Under the pieces are notes generated by a model, which was not told where the DNA came from, searched no databases, and saw nothing but the letters and a program-made list of their open reading frames with translations. Both the position numbers and the translations under genes were made by a program. A DNA stretch of 64,000 nt from Candidatus Cetobacterium colombiensis (GTDB lineage Bacteria > Fusobacteriota > Fusobacteriia > Fusobacteriales > Fusobacteriaceae), in NCBI RefSeq assembly GCF_033962415.1, contig NZ_JAVIKH010000005.1, forward strand, positions 94,111 to 158,110. The letters are read 5' to 3'. Shown piece after piece: positions 34,806 to 44,845 of the stretch (positions are counted from its first letter, which is position 1; the number at the start of each line of letters is the position of its first letter).

Positions 34806-34961
34806 ATGATTAAAATATTGAAAGTTATCTATACAATTCTTACAGTTGCGGGAATGGTTATAACAGGAAGTAATACCTTAGTTTTAAAAGATATAGGTGT
34901 AAAAGTTGAAAAAATGGCCATCCCTAAAGTAACTTCACACTCACAAATAAATATAAATTAA
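34806..34961 (+). CDS. Small single-pass membrane protein, unknown function
   Basis: 51 residues: MIKILKVIYTILTVAGMVITGSN forms one membrane segment, followed by a short polar tail. It is preceded by a GAGG site at 34791-34795, inside the end of the 103-residue gene; a longer frame opening at 34635 lies inside that gene and is not used. Probably co-transcribed with it, and followed by a terminator. Confidence 0.6.
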   Translation: MIKILKVIYTILTVAGMVITGSNTLVLKDIGVKVEKMAIPKVTSHSQININ

Positions 34962-34968
34962 ACAGATT

Positions 34969-35000
34969 AAGGTCTAGGTTGAATCCTAGGCCTTTTTTCT
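34969..35000 (+). terminator. Terminator after the two small genes
   Basis: AAGGTCTAGG (34969-34978) and CCTAGGCCTT (34985-34994) form a stem with one bulge, followed by TTTTTTCTTTTT. Confidence 0.8.
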
Positions 35001-35092
35001 TTTTGTGAAATAAAAGTTTGAAAAAAGAACATTTTTGAAGAAAAAATAAAAATAAACAAAAAAAACTTCTACTTCAACTGAGTGTAGAAATA

Positions 35093-35101
35093 TGATATAC
35101 T
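35093..35101 (+). promoter_or_regulatory. Extended -10 promoter of the lipoprotein gene
   Basis: TGATATACT at 35093-35101 (TGnTATACT), 41 bases before the start codon. A weak -35 TTCAAC lies at 35073-35078, 17 bases away. Confidence 0.55.
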
Positions 35102-35142
35102 AATATAGCTAAAAATAAAATTACAAATAGGGGAGAGACACA

Positions 35143-35451
35143 ATGAAAAAATTATTAGTATTACTATCATTAGTAGGGGTTTTTGCAGCATGCGGAAAAG
35201 AGGAAGCTACTAAAACAGAAACAGCAGCACCAGTAACAGCAGAGCAAGTTGTAGAGGAGAAAAAAGTTGAAGAGGTAACTGCACCAGTAACAGAAGAAAC
35301 ACCAGTGGTAGTAGAAGAGCAAGTTGAGGAAGTAGCAGCACCAGAAGTGGAAGAGTCAACTGCACCAGTAACAGAGGAATCACCAGTGGTAGTAGAAGAG
35401 CAAGTTGAGGAAGTAGCAGCACCAGCAACAGAAGAAAAACCAGCACAATAA
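35143..35451 (+). CDS. Repetitive acidic lipoprotein
   Basis: 102 residues. A lipoprotein signal peptide (MKKLLVLLSLVGVFAAC, Cys17 the lipidated residue) is followed by a Val/Glu/Pro/Ala-rich, unstructured region that repeats: PVVVEEQVEEVAAP occurs twice, 35 residues apart, and APVTEE recurs. There is no enzymatic domain. Likely a tethered outer- or inner-membrane spacer protein. The repeats are also repeated in the DNA, so copy number could vary by slippage. Own promoter and terminator. Confidence 0.75.
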   Translation: MKKLLVLLSLVGVFAACGKEEATKTETAAPVTAEQVVEEKKVEEVTAPVTEETPVVVEEQVEEVAAPEVEESTAPVTEESPVVVEEQVEEVAAPATEEKPAQ

Positions 35452-35483
35452 TTTTAAAGGGAGAGATCCCTTTAAAATCTTTT
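35451..35483 (+). terminator. Terminator after the lipoprotein gene
   Basis: ATTTTAAAGGGA (35451-35462) pairs perfectly with TCCCTTTAAAAT (35467-35478) around GAGA, followed by CTTTTT. Confidence 0.85.
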
Positions 35484-35549
35484 TAAAGAATTTAAAAATT
35501 GAGTTTTTTAATGAGATAAAAAATAAAGAGAAAAGGAGAGAGTGGAAGA

Positions 35550-37913
35550 ATGAAACACCAAGTTTCTACAGAGTTAAGGCATGACGATGAAATAGACTTA
35601 ATGGAGTTATTAATGATTCTTGTAAAAGAGAAAAAAACAATTTTTATAACAACAGTATTAGTAACACTGTTATCTTTAGGGGGAGCTCTTTACGAAAGAA
35701 ATATTTCTAAAAAAGCCTCTACAATTGTAACTGTTATGGAGGGTTACAACGAACAAAGTTTATTAGTAAATAACGTATTAGAAAAAGTTTATACAGAAAA
35801 TAATATAAGAGAAAAAAATGAAATATCTTTAGATGAGTTTCGTGATGAGTTTAAAGTAACAGGTATAATACCTAAAGAGATAAGTGATAAAAAAGAGTTT
35901 TTAGCTAAAAGTGGAGAAACTCTAGAGTATAAACCAACTAGTTATAAAATTGATTTAAGAGTTGGAAGTATAGGGGAAAGTGAAAAGGTTTTAAAAGATT
36001 ACTATACAGCACTAAATCAATATTATAGAGATTTAAATGAGTCTAAGTATAAGTTTAAATATTTTGATGTTGGGATTTTAAATGATACTAAATATAACTA
36101 TGAGGATTATTTAAATATTCTAGAAGAGAGAAAAAATACTCTTAAAGATTTAATTAAAGATAGAGAGAAAACAAGAGTAGATTATTCAACATATGGATTT
36201 GGATATAGAAAAATTCAGCTGGAGTTAAATAATTTAGAAAGTATAAGAATACAAGATTTGAAAAACTATCTATTGGCAACAAATATAGTTAGAAATCCAG
36301 ATAAATTTCAAAGTGAATTTTTAAATAGAAAAACAGTTTTAGAAAACAAAATAACTGAGAAAAAAGAGGAAGCTAATAACTATAAAAAACTTTTAAATAG
36401 TTATAAGTTTCAAGATGAAAATATAGTTGTTCCTAAAGGGGTAAAAGTCACAATTGGAGACAACCAAAAGGAAAAATATTATGTGGAGTTAATGGATAAC
36501 TATTTAAACACAGAAAATGAGTTAACAAAATTACAGCAACAGTTAGATGAGTTAGTTTTTATAAGTAAAAACTTAAAAACAGGAACAGAGGCTGAACAAA
36601 AATATATCCTAAACTCTTTAGAGGCAATTGTAAAAGGATATAACGATATAGTTCAAGAGACTAATATTTTAGAAGCTAAAGAAAACTATATAAACAGTGG
36701 ACTAACTATAAAATTAGCAGCACCAATTGAGATTATTTCTAATTCAAAAGCGAAATTAATATTAGCAGTTGGAGTAGTTATGGGACTATTTTTAGGAGTT
36801 ATAATGGCATTTATAAAGAATTTTTATCACTCATTTAAAAATTTTAAAAAGGGTATGATGGTTTTAGCACTATTTAGTTTTGTATCAATAAATGGGTATT
36901 CTAAAGAGGAGATAACACTTCAATTTACTCATAAAGAAGTAAAAGAGGGGCTAAATCCAGATAAAACACCTTTTGATTTAAATGAAGTTTTAATAAAAAA
37001 GTTTTTAGTAAAAAAGATAGGATTAAAAACTGAAGAGTTAAAAAATATATCTATAGAACCTATTTTTCCTAAAGATAGTATAAAAAGTGTAGAAAACAGA
37101 TTAGCGTTAGGAGAAAAGGATTATCTATATGTTCCAACAGAGTATCTATTAACTTTAAACTTAAAGGATGCTAAAGATGAGAAAAAAATAAAAGATGAAA
37201 TAGTAAAAGAGTTTCCTAATTTTTATATAAACTATTTTTTACAAAATGTACCTTCAAGATATAATTTTATACAAGAATATTCTAATTATAGAGATAGTTT
37301 AAAGTCCTTAAATAATCTTATAACTTCTATAGGTTTAGAGATAGAGTTAAGAAAGAAAAATGCAGAAACAAAAGAGATTTTTTATGAATATAATAACTTA
37401 GGAGTCGAGTTAAATAAAATAAAAAATATAGGGTTTAGAGATGTTTCAAACTATTTAAAATCTAATAATTTAGTTTCTAATATAAATTTAGAAAAAATCC
37501 TTTTAGATGGAGAAAATAGATACATAGGATTAGAATTGAAATCTTTAAAAAGTAAAGAGAATATATATGGATATATTTTAAAGAACTATACTGTGGGAGA
37601 GAAGCAAGCTTCTGTACTTGAAAGTGGAGATATAAGTATGAGTTCAGATACAGGGCTTAGAGAGAAGCAGTATATAGATATATCTAAAGTTTATTTAGAG
37701 AATCTAAATAAAGAAAACTCACTAAAGATAGAGTTATTGGAAAATCAAAGACTTTCTAAAGATATGAGAGAGCCAAATGAAGAGCAAAAATCTAGAATTA
37801 ACCAGGAACTATTAGAAGTTCAAAATGAACTTAACGATATTGTATCTAAAATGGTAGAAATAGAGTTAAGAGATTATAAGAGAGAGTATGTTGGAAGTGT
37901 AAAAGTATTTTAA
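35550..37913 (+). CDS. wzz: Tandem Wzz-like O-antigen chain-length protein
   Basis: 787 residues, about twice a usual Wzz (~330-400). Part 1 is a normal Wzz: cytoplasmic N-terminus (EIDLMELLMILVKEKKT), membrane helix 1 (about 34-52), a coiled periplasmic domain, and helix 2 (LILAVGVVMGLFLGVIMAFI, about 400-420). Then comes a signal-peptide-like segment (GMMVLALFSFVSINGYSKE, about 434-452) and 335 more residues that repeat the Wzz periplasmic pattern (long helices around NYLKSNNLVSNI, parallel to NYLLATNIVRNP) but end without a further helix. Wzz sets O-antigen length together with Wzy. First gene of the O-antigen locus, AAAGGAGAGAG upstream. Confidence 0.75.
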   Translation: MKHQVSTELRHDDEIDLMELLMILVKEKKTIFITTVLVTLLSLGGALYERNISKKASTIVTVMEGYNEQSLLVNNVLEKVYTENNIREKNEISLDEFRDEFKVTGIIPKEISDKKEFLAKSGETLEYKPTSYKIDLRVGSIGESEKVLKDYYTALNQYYRDLNESKYKFKYFDVGILNDTKYNYEDYLNILEERKNTLKDLIKDREKTRVDYSTYGFGYRKIQLELNNLESIRIQDLKNYLLATNIVRNPDKFQSEFLNRKTVLENKITEKKEEANNYKKLLNSYKFQDENIVVPKGVKVTIGDNQKEKYYVELMDNYLNTENELTKLQQQLDELVFISKNLKTGTEAEQKYILNSLEAIVKGYNDIVQETNILEAKENYINSGLTIKLAAPIEIISNSKAKLILAVGVVMGLFLGVIMAFIKNFYHSFKNFKKGMMVLALFSFVSINGYSKEEITLQFTHKEVKEGLNPDKTPFDLNEVLIKKFLVKKIGLKTEELKNISIEPIFPKDSIKSVENRLALGEKDYLYVPTEYLLTLNLKDAKDEKKIKDEIVKEFPNFYINYFLQNVPSRYNFIQEYSNYRDSLKSLNNLITSIGLEIELRKKNAETKEIFYEYNNLGVELNKIKNIGFRDVSNYLKSNNLVSNINLEKILLDGENRYIGLELKSLKSKENIYGYILKNYTVGEKQASVLESGDISMSSDTGLREKQYIDISKVYLENLNKENSLKIELLENQRLSKDMREPNEEQKSRINQELLEVQNELNDIVSKMVEIELRDYKREYVGSVKVF

Positions 37914-37927
37914 GAAAGGGATAAAAG

Positions 37928-39286
37928 ATGCAAAGACATAAAAGGTATATAGTTGGAGGATTTATGGTTCTTCTTCAATATTTAATGTTTAGATGGGTTT
38001 GTATGTATATGGATATACCAGTTAATATGAGAAATGTTTCATATTTTCTATATGTATTTTTATATTTAAAAGAGGATATATACTCATTTAAAACATGTTT
38101 AATATGGGAAGAGCTAAAAAAACAACTAAAATGTTACGGAGAATATTTAGTTATTATTTCTATAATAGTTTATCATACAAGTGGAATAGACGGTTTATGG
38201 AAGTATTTACTACTTGGAACTATAGCGGTGGTTTATAGTTTTGTTTTAGCAAAATTAATAAGATTAATTTTTGGTAGCTATTTAAAGAAGAATGTAGTCA
38301 TAGTGGGAGTTGGAAGTACTGCGAAAGATTTAGGAGATATAATTTATCAAAATAAATTTACAATGTATAATTTTTTAGGTTATGCAGATGTGGGAAAAAA
38401 TAAGGATGTTTTAGTAGAAAAAGATGAAATTATAGCTAATAGAGAAAGTTTAAAAGAGTTTATACAAAATAATCGTGTGAGAGAGGTAATCGTAGCTCTA
38501 CCAAATATTTCAAATAAAGATTTGAATTTGGTGGTAGATGAGTTTGAAGATTTAGTAAAAAGAGTAAAAATAGTACCTAAACTTCATAAGATGTATACGT
38601 TTAATCCAGAGATACAAGATTATGATGGTTTACTATTAATATCAGCTAAAAATAATATAATGAGCTTAAAAAGACGTATTTTAAAAAGAGGTTTTGATAT
38701 ATGTGGTGCATTAGTCGGAATGCTACTGTTAATACCGCTTTATTTAAAGTATGGTCTTCAAATAAAAAAAGATGGAGGACCAGTTCTTTTTTCTCATAAT
38801 AGAATTGGTAGAGATTTAAAACCATTTAAAATGCATAAGTTTCGTTCTATGTATATAGATGCAGAGGAAAGATTAGAAAAAATGTTAGCAGAGGATGAGA
38901 ATCTAAGACAAGAGTTTTATACTAACTTTAAGTTAAAAGATGATCCAAGAATAACACCAGCAGGAGCATTTTTAAGAAGAACATCATTAGATGAGTTTCC
39001 TCAGTTTATAAATGTATTAATGGGAGAGATGAGTTTAGTTGGACCAAGACCTGTTGTACAAAAAGAAGTGGATATGTACTATGGTACAGAGATGGGAAAA
39101 AAGATATTCCAAGTAAAACCAGGGATAACAGGTATGTGGCAAGCTAATGGAAGATCGGATGTAGAAGACTATGATGAGAGAATAGCACTAGATCTTTATT
39201 ACATTAGAAACTGGAGTTTATGGCTTGATATAATAATACTTATAAAAACGGTAAAAAATGTTATTGGTAAAAAAGGAGCTTATTAA
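37928..39286 (+). CDS. Undecaprenyl-phosphate sugar-1-phosphate transferase (WbaP-type)
   Basis: 452 residues. The N-terminus has about four membrane segments, then a nucleotide-fold region (VVIVGVGSTAKDLGDII), then the bacterial sugar transferase domain with a membrane re-entrant helix (RGFDICGALVGMLLLIPLYL), KMHKFRSMYIDAEERL, DPRITPAGAFLRRTSLDEFPQ and MSLVGPRPVV, ending PGITGMWQANGRS. It starts each O-unit by moving sugar-1-phosphate from a UDP-sugar to undecaprenyl phosphate. The sugar (often Gal or Glc for WbaP/WcaJ) is not decided by sequence. Confidence 0.88.
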   Translation: MQRHKRYIVGGFMVLLQYLMFRWVCMYMDIPVNMRNVSYFLYVFLYLKEDIYSFKTCLIWEELKKQLKCYGEYLVIISIIVYHTSGIDGLWKYLLLGTIAVVYSFVLAKLIRLIFGSYLKKNVVIVGVGSTAKDLGDIIYQNKFTMYNFLGYADVGKNKDVLVEKDEIIANRESLKEFIQNNRVREVIVALPNISNKDLNLVVDEFEDLVKRVKIVPKLHKMYTFNPEIQDYDGLLLISAKNNIMSLKRRILKRGFDICGALVGMLLLIPLYLKYGLQIKKDGGPVLFSHNRIGRDLKPFKMHKFRSMYIDAEERLEKMLAEDENLRQEFYTNFKLKDDPRITPAGAFLRRTSLDEFPQFINVLMGEMSLVGPRPVVQKEVDMYYGTEMGKKIFQVKPGITGMWQANGRSDVEDYDERIALDLYYIRNWSLWLDIIILIKTVKNVIGKKGAY

Positions 39287-39287
39287 T

Positions 39288-40367
39288 ATGTTAACAGCGA
39301 TAATAATGGCTGGTGGAAGTGGAGAGAGATTTTGGCCACTATCAACACCAGAAAAACCGAAACAATTACTTAATATATTTTCAGATAAAACAATGATTAG
39401 AGAAACTGTGGACAGAATTCTACCAATAATCCCAAAAGAAAATATATTTATAGCAACAAATGAGTTACAAGCAAATGCAGTGAAAGAGGAACTAAAAGAT
39501 ATACCAGAGGAAAATATAATAATAGAACCAGCTTTTAAAGATACTGCAGCAGCTATTGGGTATTCAACACTGATAATAGAAAATAGGTTTAAAAATGAGT
39601 TGCAAAAAAATGAAAAAATAGAAGTTGTTGTGTTAGCTTCAGATCATTTAATAAAAAAAGAAAATGAATTTAGAGAGATTGTAAAATTAGGAGCAAAGGA
39701 AGCCTCTAATAATGGTGTTATAGTTACTTTAGGAATAAAGCCCAATAAACCTGAAACAGGATATGGATATATTGAAGTTAAAGAGGAAAAAGAATTAAAT
39801 TTAAATGAAATTTATAGAGTTAGAAGATTTCGTGAAAAACCAAATTTAGAAACAGCAGAAAGTTATGTTGCTTCTGGAAAATATCTGTGGAATTCTGGGA
39901 TGTTTATATTTACAACAGAAACAATTTTTAAGAACTTTGATGTTTTAATGGAGGAACATACAGAGGTATTTCAATCTATTAGAAAAAAAATGAATAATAA
40001 TATTTCAGGATTGGAACTTACAAATTTGATGAGAGAGGATTTTGAGCAATTTGAAAAAATTTCCATAGATTTTGGAATAATGGAATATTCTAAAAATATA
40101 AGAGTTATACCTGTAGATATTGAGTGGAATGACATAGGTTCTTTTAATGCTTTAGAAGAAGTATTTGAAAAAAATAATTCTGGAAATATTGTAAGATATA
40201 GCAATGTAAAAGAGTTAGACTCTTCAGATAACATTATTATAGTAGAAGATGCAATAGTTTCTCTACTGGGAGTTAAAAACTTAGTTATTGTAAAAAATGG
40301 AAATAATATACTAATAGCAAATAAAAATAGAACTCAAGATATAAAGAAAATAATACAGAGAGGATAA
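39288..40367 (+). CDS. manC: Mannose-1-phosphate guanylyltransferase (first copy)
   Basis: 359 residues. Nucleotidyltransferase motifs MAGGSGERFWPLSTPEKPKQLL, the metal/substrate ASDHLI, GYGYIEV, REKP and the NSGMFIF site. It makes GDP-mannose from mannose-1-phosphate and GTP. It lacks the C-terminal isomerase domain of bifunctional ManC (~470 residues), so only the guanylyltransferase is present. ATG 39288 follows AAAGGAG; ATG/TTG starts further up overlap the previous gene. A second copy at 54528 is clearly divergent (about 70% identical in the first 100 residues). Confidence 0.9.
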   Translation: MLTAIIMAGGSGERFWPLSTPEKPKQLLNIFSDKTMIRETVDRILPIIPKENIFIATNELQANAVKEELKDIPEENIIIEPAFKDTAAAIGYSTLIIENRFKNELQKNEKIEVVVLASDHLIKKENEFREIVKLGAKEASNNGVIVTLGIKPNKPETGYGYIEVKEEKELNLNEIYRVRRFREKPNLETAESYVASGKYLWNSGMFIFTTETIFKNFDVLMEEHTEVFQSIRKKMNNNISGLELTNLMREDFEQFEKISIDFGIMEYSKNIRVIPVDIEWNDIGSFNALEEVFEKNNSGNIVRYSNVKELDSSDNIIIVEDAIVSLLGVKNLVIVKNGNNILIANKNRTQDIKKIIQRG

Positions 40368-40373
40368 AAATCT

Positions 40374-41606
40374 ATGAAAAAGAAGATAGCAGTAATAGGT
40401 TTAAATTATTATCCTGAAGAATCTTCAACAGGTCTTTATACAACAGAGATGTGTGAATATTTAAAAAAAGAATTTGATATCACTGTTATTACTGGATATC
40501 CTTATTATCCAGAGTGGAAAATATCAACAGAGTATCAGGATAAAAATGATGTTTTAGAAGAGGAAAGAAATGGTGTGAAAATTTATAGAGTGAAACAATA
40601 TGTTCCTTCAAAAGTTAATCCTTTAAATAGATTATATCACTATTATGATTTTTATAAAAAAGCTTTAAATGTTGCTAAACAAAATAATTATGATATGGTA
40701 CAAGTTATATTACCAAATATCTTTTTATTAAATTTAGCTATAAAAATGAAAAAATTAAATAAAACTAAAATAATTTGGGCTCATGTACAAGATTTTGAAA
40801 TTGATGCTGGTTTGGAAACGTTAAAAGGAATTGGAAAAATAGGTATACTAAAAAATATTTTATATTCAATTGAAAAAAAATTGTTTAAAAAATTTGATAT
40901 AGTTAGCTCTATTAGTGATGGAATGGTAAAGAAACTTCAAAGTAAAGGTGTTAAAAAAGAAACTTCATATTTCTTTCCCAACTGGTCAGATGTAACAAAG
41001 TTATATCCTATTGAAAGCAGTTCTTATAGAGAAGAACTTAAATTGGATGAAAAAGATTTTGTGGTAATGTATTCTGGAAATATAGGTGGGAAACAAGACT
41101 GGGAAACTATGATAAAAAGTATAGAAGATTTAAAAAATATAAAGTTTATTATAGCAGGAGATGGAAATAAAAAAGAAGAAGTTTTTGAAAAATTAAAAAA
41201 TAAAAAAAATGTAATATTATTACCACTTCAGCCTAAAGATAGGCTAAATGATTTTTTAAATTTAGCTGATATACATATAATTCCACAAAAAAAAGATGCG
41301 AAAGATAGTTTTATGCCATCTAAACTTTTAGGAATTATGGCTGTAGAAAAACCAGTTTTAGTTTTGGCAAATAAAGAGTCAAATCTTTATCAAGTTATAA
41401 AAAAAGAGGATATAGGCTATGTATTATCTGAAAATGAATATGAAAATTTATCAGAAACAATTTCTAATATAGCAGAAGATAAGTCTAGAATAGTTAAAGG
41501 AAAAAAATCTAGAGAGTATTTACTGAAAAATTATATATATGAAGATATTATGGAAAAGTTGATAGAGAAAATACTTACAAAACTAGGAGAGGAAAATGTT
41601 GTTTAA
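40374..41606 (+). CDS. Family 4 glycosyltransferase (WbuB-like)
   Basis: 410 residues, GT-B: IAVIGLNYYPEESSTGLYTTEMCEYL at the start and FVVMYSGNIGGKQDW, IIAGDGNKK, ADIHIIPQKKDAKDSFMPSKLLGIMAVEKPVLV at the donor site. This arrangement is typical of WbuB/colanic-acid-type transferases, often fucosaminyl- or other 6-deoxyhexosaminyl-transferases. It adds a sugar to the lipid-linked O-unit in the cytoplasm. Overlaps the polymerase gene by 11 bases. Confidence 0.83.
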   Translation: MKKKIAVIGLNYYPEESSTGLYTTEMCEYLKKEFDITVITGYPYYPEWKISTEYQDKNDVLEEERNGVKIYRVKQYVPSKVNPLNRLYHYYDFYKKALNVAKQNNYDMVQVILPNIFLLNLAIKMKKLNKTKIIWAHVQDFEIDAGLETLKGIGKIGILKNILYSIEKKLFKKFDIVSSISDGMVKKLQSKGVKKETSYFFPNWSDVTKLYPIESSSYREELKLDEKDFVVMYSGNIGGKQDWETMIKSIEDLKNIKFIIAGDGNKKEEVFEKLKNKKNVILLPLQPKDRLNDFLNLADIHIIPQKKDAKDSFMPSKLLGIMAVEKPVLVLANKESNLYQVIKKEDIGYVLSENEYENLSETISNIAEDKSRIVKGKKSREYLLKNYIYEDIMEKLIEKILTKLGEENVV

Positions 41607-42807
41607 AATAGGTTTAATACTAATACCTTTTGAAAATCTATTTTTTGCTCCTAGTTCAGGCTGGGCTGCTATTGCGCCAATTATATTTTTTTTCTATGTT
41701 CTAATTAATTTTAAATCAGCTTTTAAAAATATAAAAAAAGTGGAAATTTATATAATATTAACACTAATATTAGTAACATTAACAAATTATATTAGGTTTT
41801 CTTTTATAACTAAAAATTTAATAGATAATATAATTACTTTAATTTTAGGTTACACTTTCTACATAGCTTTAAGAATAAGATACTTAACAAAAAAAAGTGA
41901 TTTTACAAAGGATATCAATATTTTATTTAATAGTTACTTAGTATCCTTAATAATAGGGTTGGTACAATTTTTAACTTATCGACTGAAAATAGAAAGTATT
42001 ATAAATCTTTTTAGGATACTATCAAAAAGATTTTATTATCCAAGAGTACAACTAACCTATACAGAACCTTCATTTATTCCTATTCATTTATTTGGAGTAA
42101 TGTTAGTTATTTTAATATTTTGTTTAAGAAATAATGTAAAATTAAAAAAAAAATTATATATTATATTTTTTTTAAATATAATATTAACAAATTTAATAGT
42201 ATTAAGTGCACGTTTAGCACTAGATACAATTATAGTATCATGTATAGTTGGATTTTGTTATATTTTAAAATCAAAAAAAATAATATATAAAATTCTGTTT
42301 TTTATAAGTATACCTATATTTATAAGTGGAATATTTTATATAGTAAATACAAATGCAAGGTTAGATAGAATACTAAAAAATGGAGTTTATACAGATGCTT
42401 CTTTAGCAAGTAGATGGTTTAGAATTAATGCATCAATAAAAGGATATAAAAATAGTCCATATAAATTACTTACAGGTTATGGAATTGGAAATTTATATAT
42501 ACCTTTTGATGTTGGATATGCAGGTGCAAAAAAAGAATATAAAAATGATTATTTATTTGAAGTTTATGCTTTAAAAGGGTCAAAACCTACGAGTCTTTTT
42601 TCAATGCCTATAAAATTGATATCTGAATTTGGATTGATTATTTTTAGTCTAATTTTACTAGTTACTTTTTCTTATAAATATTTAGATATTTATTTGCTCA
42701 TACTATATTTATATTTACAATTTGATTCATATGCATTGTACACAATATGGTTTTATATATTCTTAAAAAATAATTCAGAAAAAATTTTTAATAAGGAGAT
42801 AGAATAA
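41596..42807 (+). CDS. wzy: O-antigen polymerase (Wzy-like)
   Basis: 403 residues, about 10-11 hydrophobic segments with one larger periplasmic loop, and no other domain. Its sequence is poorly conserved, as is usual for Wzy; the signature-like [13 protein letters not shown] and [32 protein letters not shown] match the Wzy pattern. It polymerises undecaprenol-linked O-units in the periplasm. Its place inside the O-antigen cluster, separate from the ligase at 31245, supports polymerase over ligase. The stop TAA overlaps gmd's ATG by one base. Confidence 0.75.
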   Translation: MLFKIGLILIPFENLFFAPSSGWAAIAPIIFFFYVLINFKSAFKNIKKVEIYIILTLILVTLTNYIRFSFITKNLIDNIITLILGYTFYIALRIRYLTKKSDFTKDINILFNSYLVSLIIGLVQFLTYRLKIESIINLFRILSKRFYYPRVQLTYTEPSFIPIHLFGVMLVILIFCLRNNVKLKKKLYIIFFLNIILTNLIVLSARLALDTIIVSCIVGFCYILKSKKIIYKILFFISIPIFISGIFYIVNTNARLDRILKNGVYTDASLASRWFRINASIKGYKNSPYKLLTGYGIGNLYIPFDVGYAGAKKEYKNDYLFEVYALKGSKPTSLFSMPIKLISEFGLIIFSLILLVTFSYKYLDIYLLILYLYLQFDSYALYTIWFYIFLKNNSEKIFNKEIE

Positions 42808-43895
42808 TGGAAAAGAAAATAGCATTAATAACAGGAATAACAGGACAAGATGGATCATACTTAGCAGAGTTTCTTTTAGAAAAGGGATATGAAGTACATG
42901 GAATAATAAGAAGAGCGTCATCTTTTAATACCCAAAGAATAGAACACCTATATATTGATGAATTGATAGAGGATATGCATAAAGATAGAAAAGTTAAATT
43001 ACATTATGGAGATATGACAGACTCTATGAGTTTAACAAGATTAATAAGAGAGATTCAGCCAACAGAGATATATAACTTAGCAGCTCAATCACATGTTAAG
43101 GTATCTTTTGAGGTACCAGAATATACAGCAGACGCAGATGCAGTTGGAACATTAAGAGTTTTAGAAGCGGTAAGATTCTTAGGGATGGAAAAAACTTGTA
43201 AAATATACCAAGCATCAACATCAGAGTTATTTGGAAAAGTACAAGAAGTGCCTCAAAAAGAGACAACTCCATTTTATCCAACATCACCATATGCAGTTGC
43301 AAAACAGTATGGATACTGGATTACTAAAAACTATAGAGAAGCATACGGAATGTTTGCAGTTAATGGAATTCTTTTTAATCATGAATCAGAAAGAAGAGGA
43401 GAAACATTTGTAACTAGAAAAATAACATTAGCAGCTGCAAGAATAGCAAAAGGATACCAAAAGAGATTATACTTAGGAAATCTTGATGCGTTAAGAGACT
43501 GGGGACATGCAAAAGATTATGTAGAGTGTATGTGGTTAATACTTCAACACGATAAACCAGAGGATTTCGTTATAGCAACAGGAGAGCAATATTCAGTTAG
43601 AGAGTTCTGTAACTATGCATTTAAGGAAATTGGAATAGAGTTAGAGTGGAAAGGAACTGGAGTAGAGGAAAAAGGATACAATAAATTAACAGGAGAGTGT
43701 TTAATTGAGGTTGATCCACAATACTTTAGACCTTCAGAGGTTGAAACTCTTTTAGGAGACCCAACAAAAGCAAGAACTACTTTAGGGTGGAATCCAAGAA
43801 AAACATCATTTGAAGATTTAGTAAGAGGAATGGTAAAACATGACCTTGAGTTTGTAGAAAAAGAACATAATGCTAGAATGATAGTGAAGAGATAG
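42807..43895 (+). CDS. gmd: GDP-mannose 4,6-dehydratase (first copy)
   Basis: 362 residues, short-chain dehydrogenase fold: [21 protein letters not shown] (NADP site), [20 protein letters not shown] (Thr/Ser), [10 protein letters not shown] (Tyr-xxx-Lys), [16 protein letters not shown] and the C-terminal [23 protein letters not shown]. First committed step of GDP-L-fucose synthesis in the cytoplasm: GDP-mannose to GDP-4-keto-6-deoxymannose. It differs from the copy at 51178 at about four residues only (for example V/I in TLR-V-LEA and C/T in EKT-C-KI). Confidence 0.97.
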   Translation: MEKKIALITGITGQDGSYLAEFLLEKGYEVHGIIRRASSFNTQRIEHLYIDELIEDMHKDRKVKLHYGDMTDSMSLTRLIREIQPTEIYNLAAQSHVKVSFEVPEYTADADAVGTLRVLEAVRFLGMEKTCKIYQASTSELFGKVQEVPQKETTPFYPTSPYAVAKQYGYWITKNYREAYGMFAVNGILFNHESERRGETFVTRKITLAAARIAKGYQKRLYLGNLDALRDWGHAKDYVECMWLILQHDKPEDFVIATGEQYSVREFCNYAFKEIGIELEWKGTGVEEKGYNKLTGECLIEVDPQYFRPSEVETLLGDPTKARTTLGWNPRKTSFEDLVRGMVKHDLEFVEKEHNARMIVKR

Positions 43896-43904
43896 GTGAA
43901 AAGA

Positions 43905-44843
43905 ATGGAAAAAAGTTCTAAAATATATATAGCTGGTCATAGAGGAATGGTAGGATCAGCTATAGTAAGAAGATTGGAAGAAAATGGATATACTAATATT
44001 ATATATAGAACTTCAGCAGAGCTTGATTTAAGAAATCAAGCTGCTGTTGAAGAGTTTTTCAAAAATGAAAAACCAGAATATGTATTTTTAGCAGCTGCAA
44101 AAGTTGGAGGAATTCATGCGAATAATACATATCCAGCAGAGTTTATATATGATAATTTGATGATTGAAACAAACATAATTAATTCAGCATATAAAAACGG
44201 TGTAAAAAAGTTACTGTTTTTAGGAAGTTCTTGTATATATCCTAAGTTTGCTGAGCAACCAATAAAAGAGGAATATTTATTAACGGGTTCTTTAGAAGAA
44301 ACTAACGAAGCTTATGCAATAGCAAAAATAACAGGAATAGAGTTGTGTAAATTCTATAGAAGACAGTATGGATGTGATTTTATATCAGCAATGCCAACAA
44401 ATTTATACGGAGTAAATGATAACTTTAATTTAGAAACATCTCATGTTATGCCAGCACTTATTAGAAAGTTTCACGAAGCTAAAATAAATAATTCAAAAGA
44501 AGTTGTTATGTGGGGAACTGGAAAACCAAGAAGAGAGTTTATGTATGTAGATGATCTAGCAGATTCATTAATTCATCTAATGTTAAATTATTCTGATGAA
44601 ATACATGTAAATCTTGGAACTGGAGAAGATATTGAAATAGGAGAACTAGCTAATTTAATAAAAAAAATAGTTGGTTATGAAGGAAAAATTGTAAACGATT
44701 TATCTAAACCAGATGGAACACCAAGAAAGCTTCTTGATGTAACTAGATTAAATTCAACAGGATTTAAACACAAAGTTGAGTTAGAAGAGGGAATCCAAAG
44801 GGTATATGAATGGTTTTTAAATACTCAGGATGTGAAAAAATAA
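43905..44843 (+). CDS. fcl: GDP-L-fucose synthase (first copy)
   Basis: 312 residues from ATG 43905 (AGGTGA upstream; a GTG at 43896 lies inside that site, and the second copy begins at the same Met). Motifs: [20 protein letters not shown] (NADP site), [11 protein letters not shown], the catalytic [18 protein letters not shown] and [11 protein letters not shown]. It epimerises and reduces GDP-4-keto-6-deoxymannose to GDP-fucose. It differs from copy 2 by a few residues (E/Q in FAEQP, V/I in YGVND, K/E in YEGKI) and the last six. Confidence 0.95.
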   Translation: MEKSSKIYIAGHRGMVGSAIVRRLEENGYTNIIYRTSAELDLRNQAAVEEFFKNEKPEYVFLAAAKVGGIHANNTYPAEFIYDNLMIETNIINSAYKNGVKKLLFLGSSCIYPKFAEQPIKEEYLLTGSLEETNEAYAIAKITGIELCKFYRRQYGCDFISAMPTNLYGVNDNFNLETSHVMPALIRKFHEAKINNSKEVVMWGTGKPRREFMYVDDLADSLIHLMLNYSDEIHVNLGTGEDIEIGELANLIKKIVGYEGKIVNDLSKPDGTPRKLLDVTRLNSTGFKHKVELEEGIQRVYEWFLNTQDVKK

Positions 44844-44845
44844 TT

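Larger units (their letters stand above)
42807..44843 (+). repeat. gmd-fcl long direct repeat, copy 1
   Basis: About 2 kb nearly identical to 51178-53215 in the same orientation. The similarity starts at the gmd ATG and ends at the last codons of fcl, without flanking sequence. Most differences are synonymous. The 8.4 kb offset between copies makes this a substrate for homologous deletion. Confidence 0.9.

Noticed and set aside
35210..35446. Leu-rich 78-residue frame on the minus strand
   Set aside because: It is the antisense of the Val/Glu/Pro repeats of the lipoprotein gene, has no ribosome binding site, and is just the complement of GAA/GAG/GTA codons.
43096..43413. Frames inside gmd on either strand
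   Set aside because: They are shadows of the gmd coding sequence.
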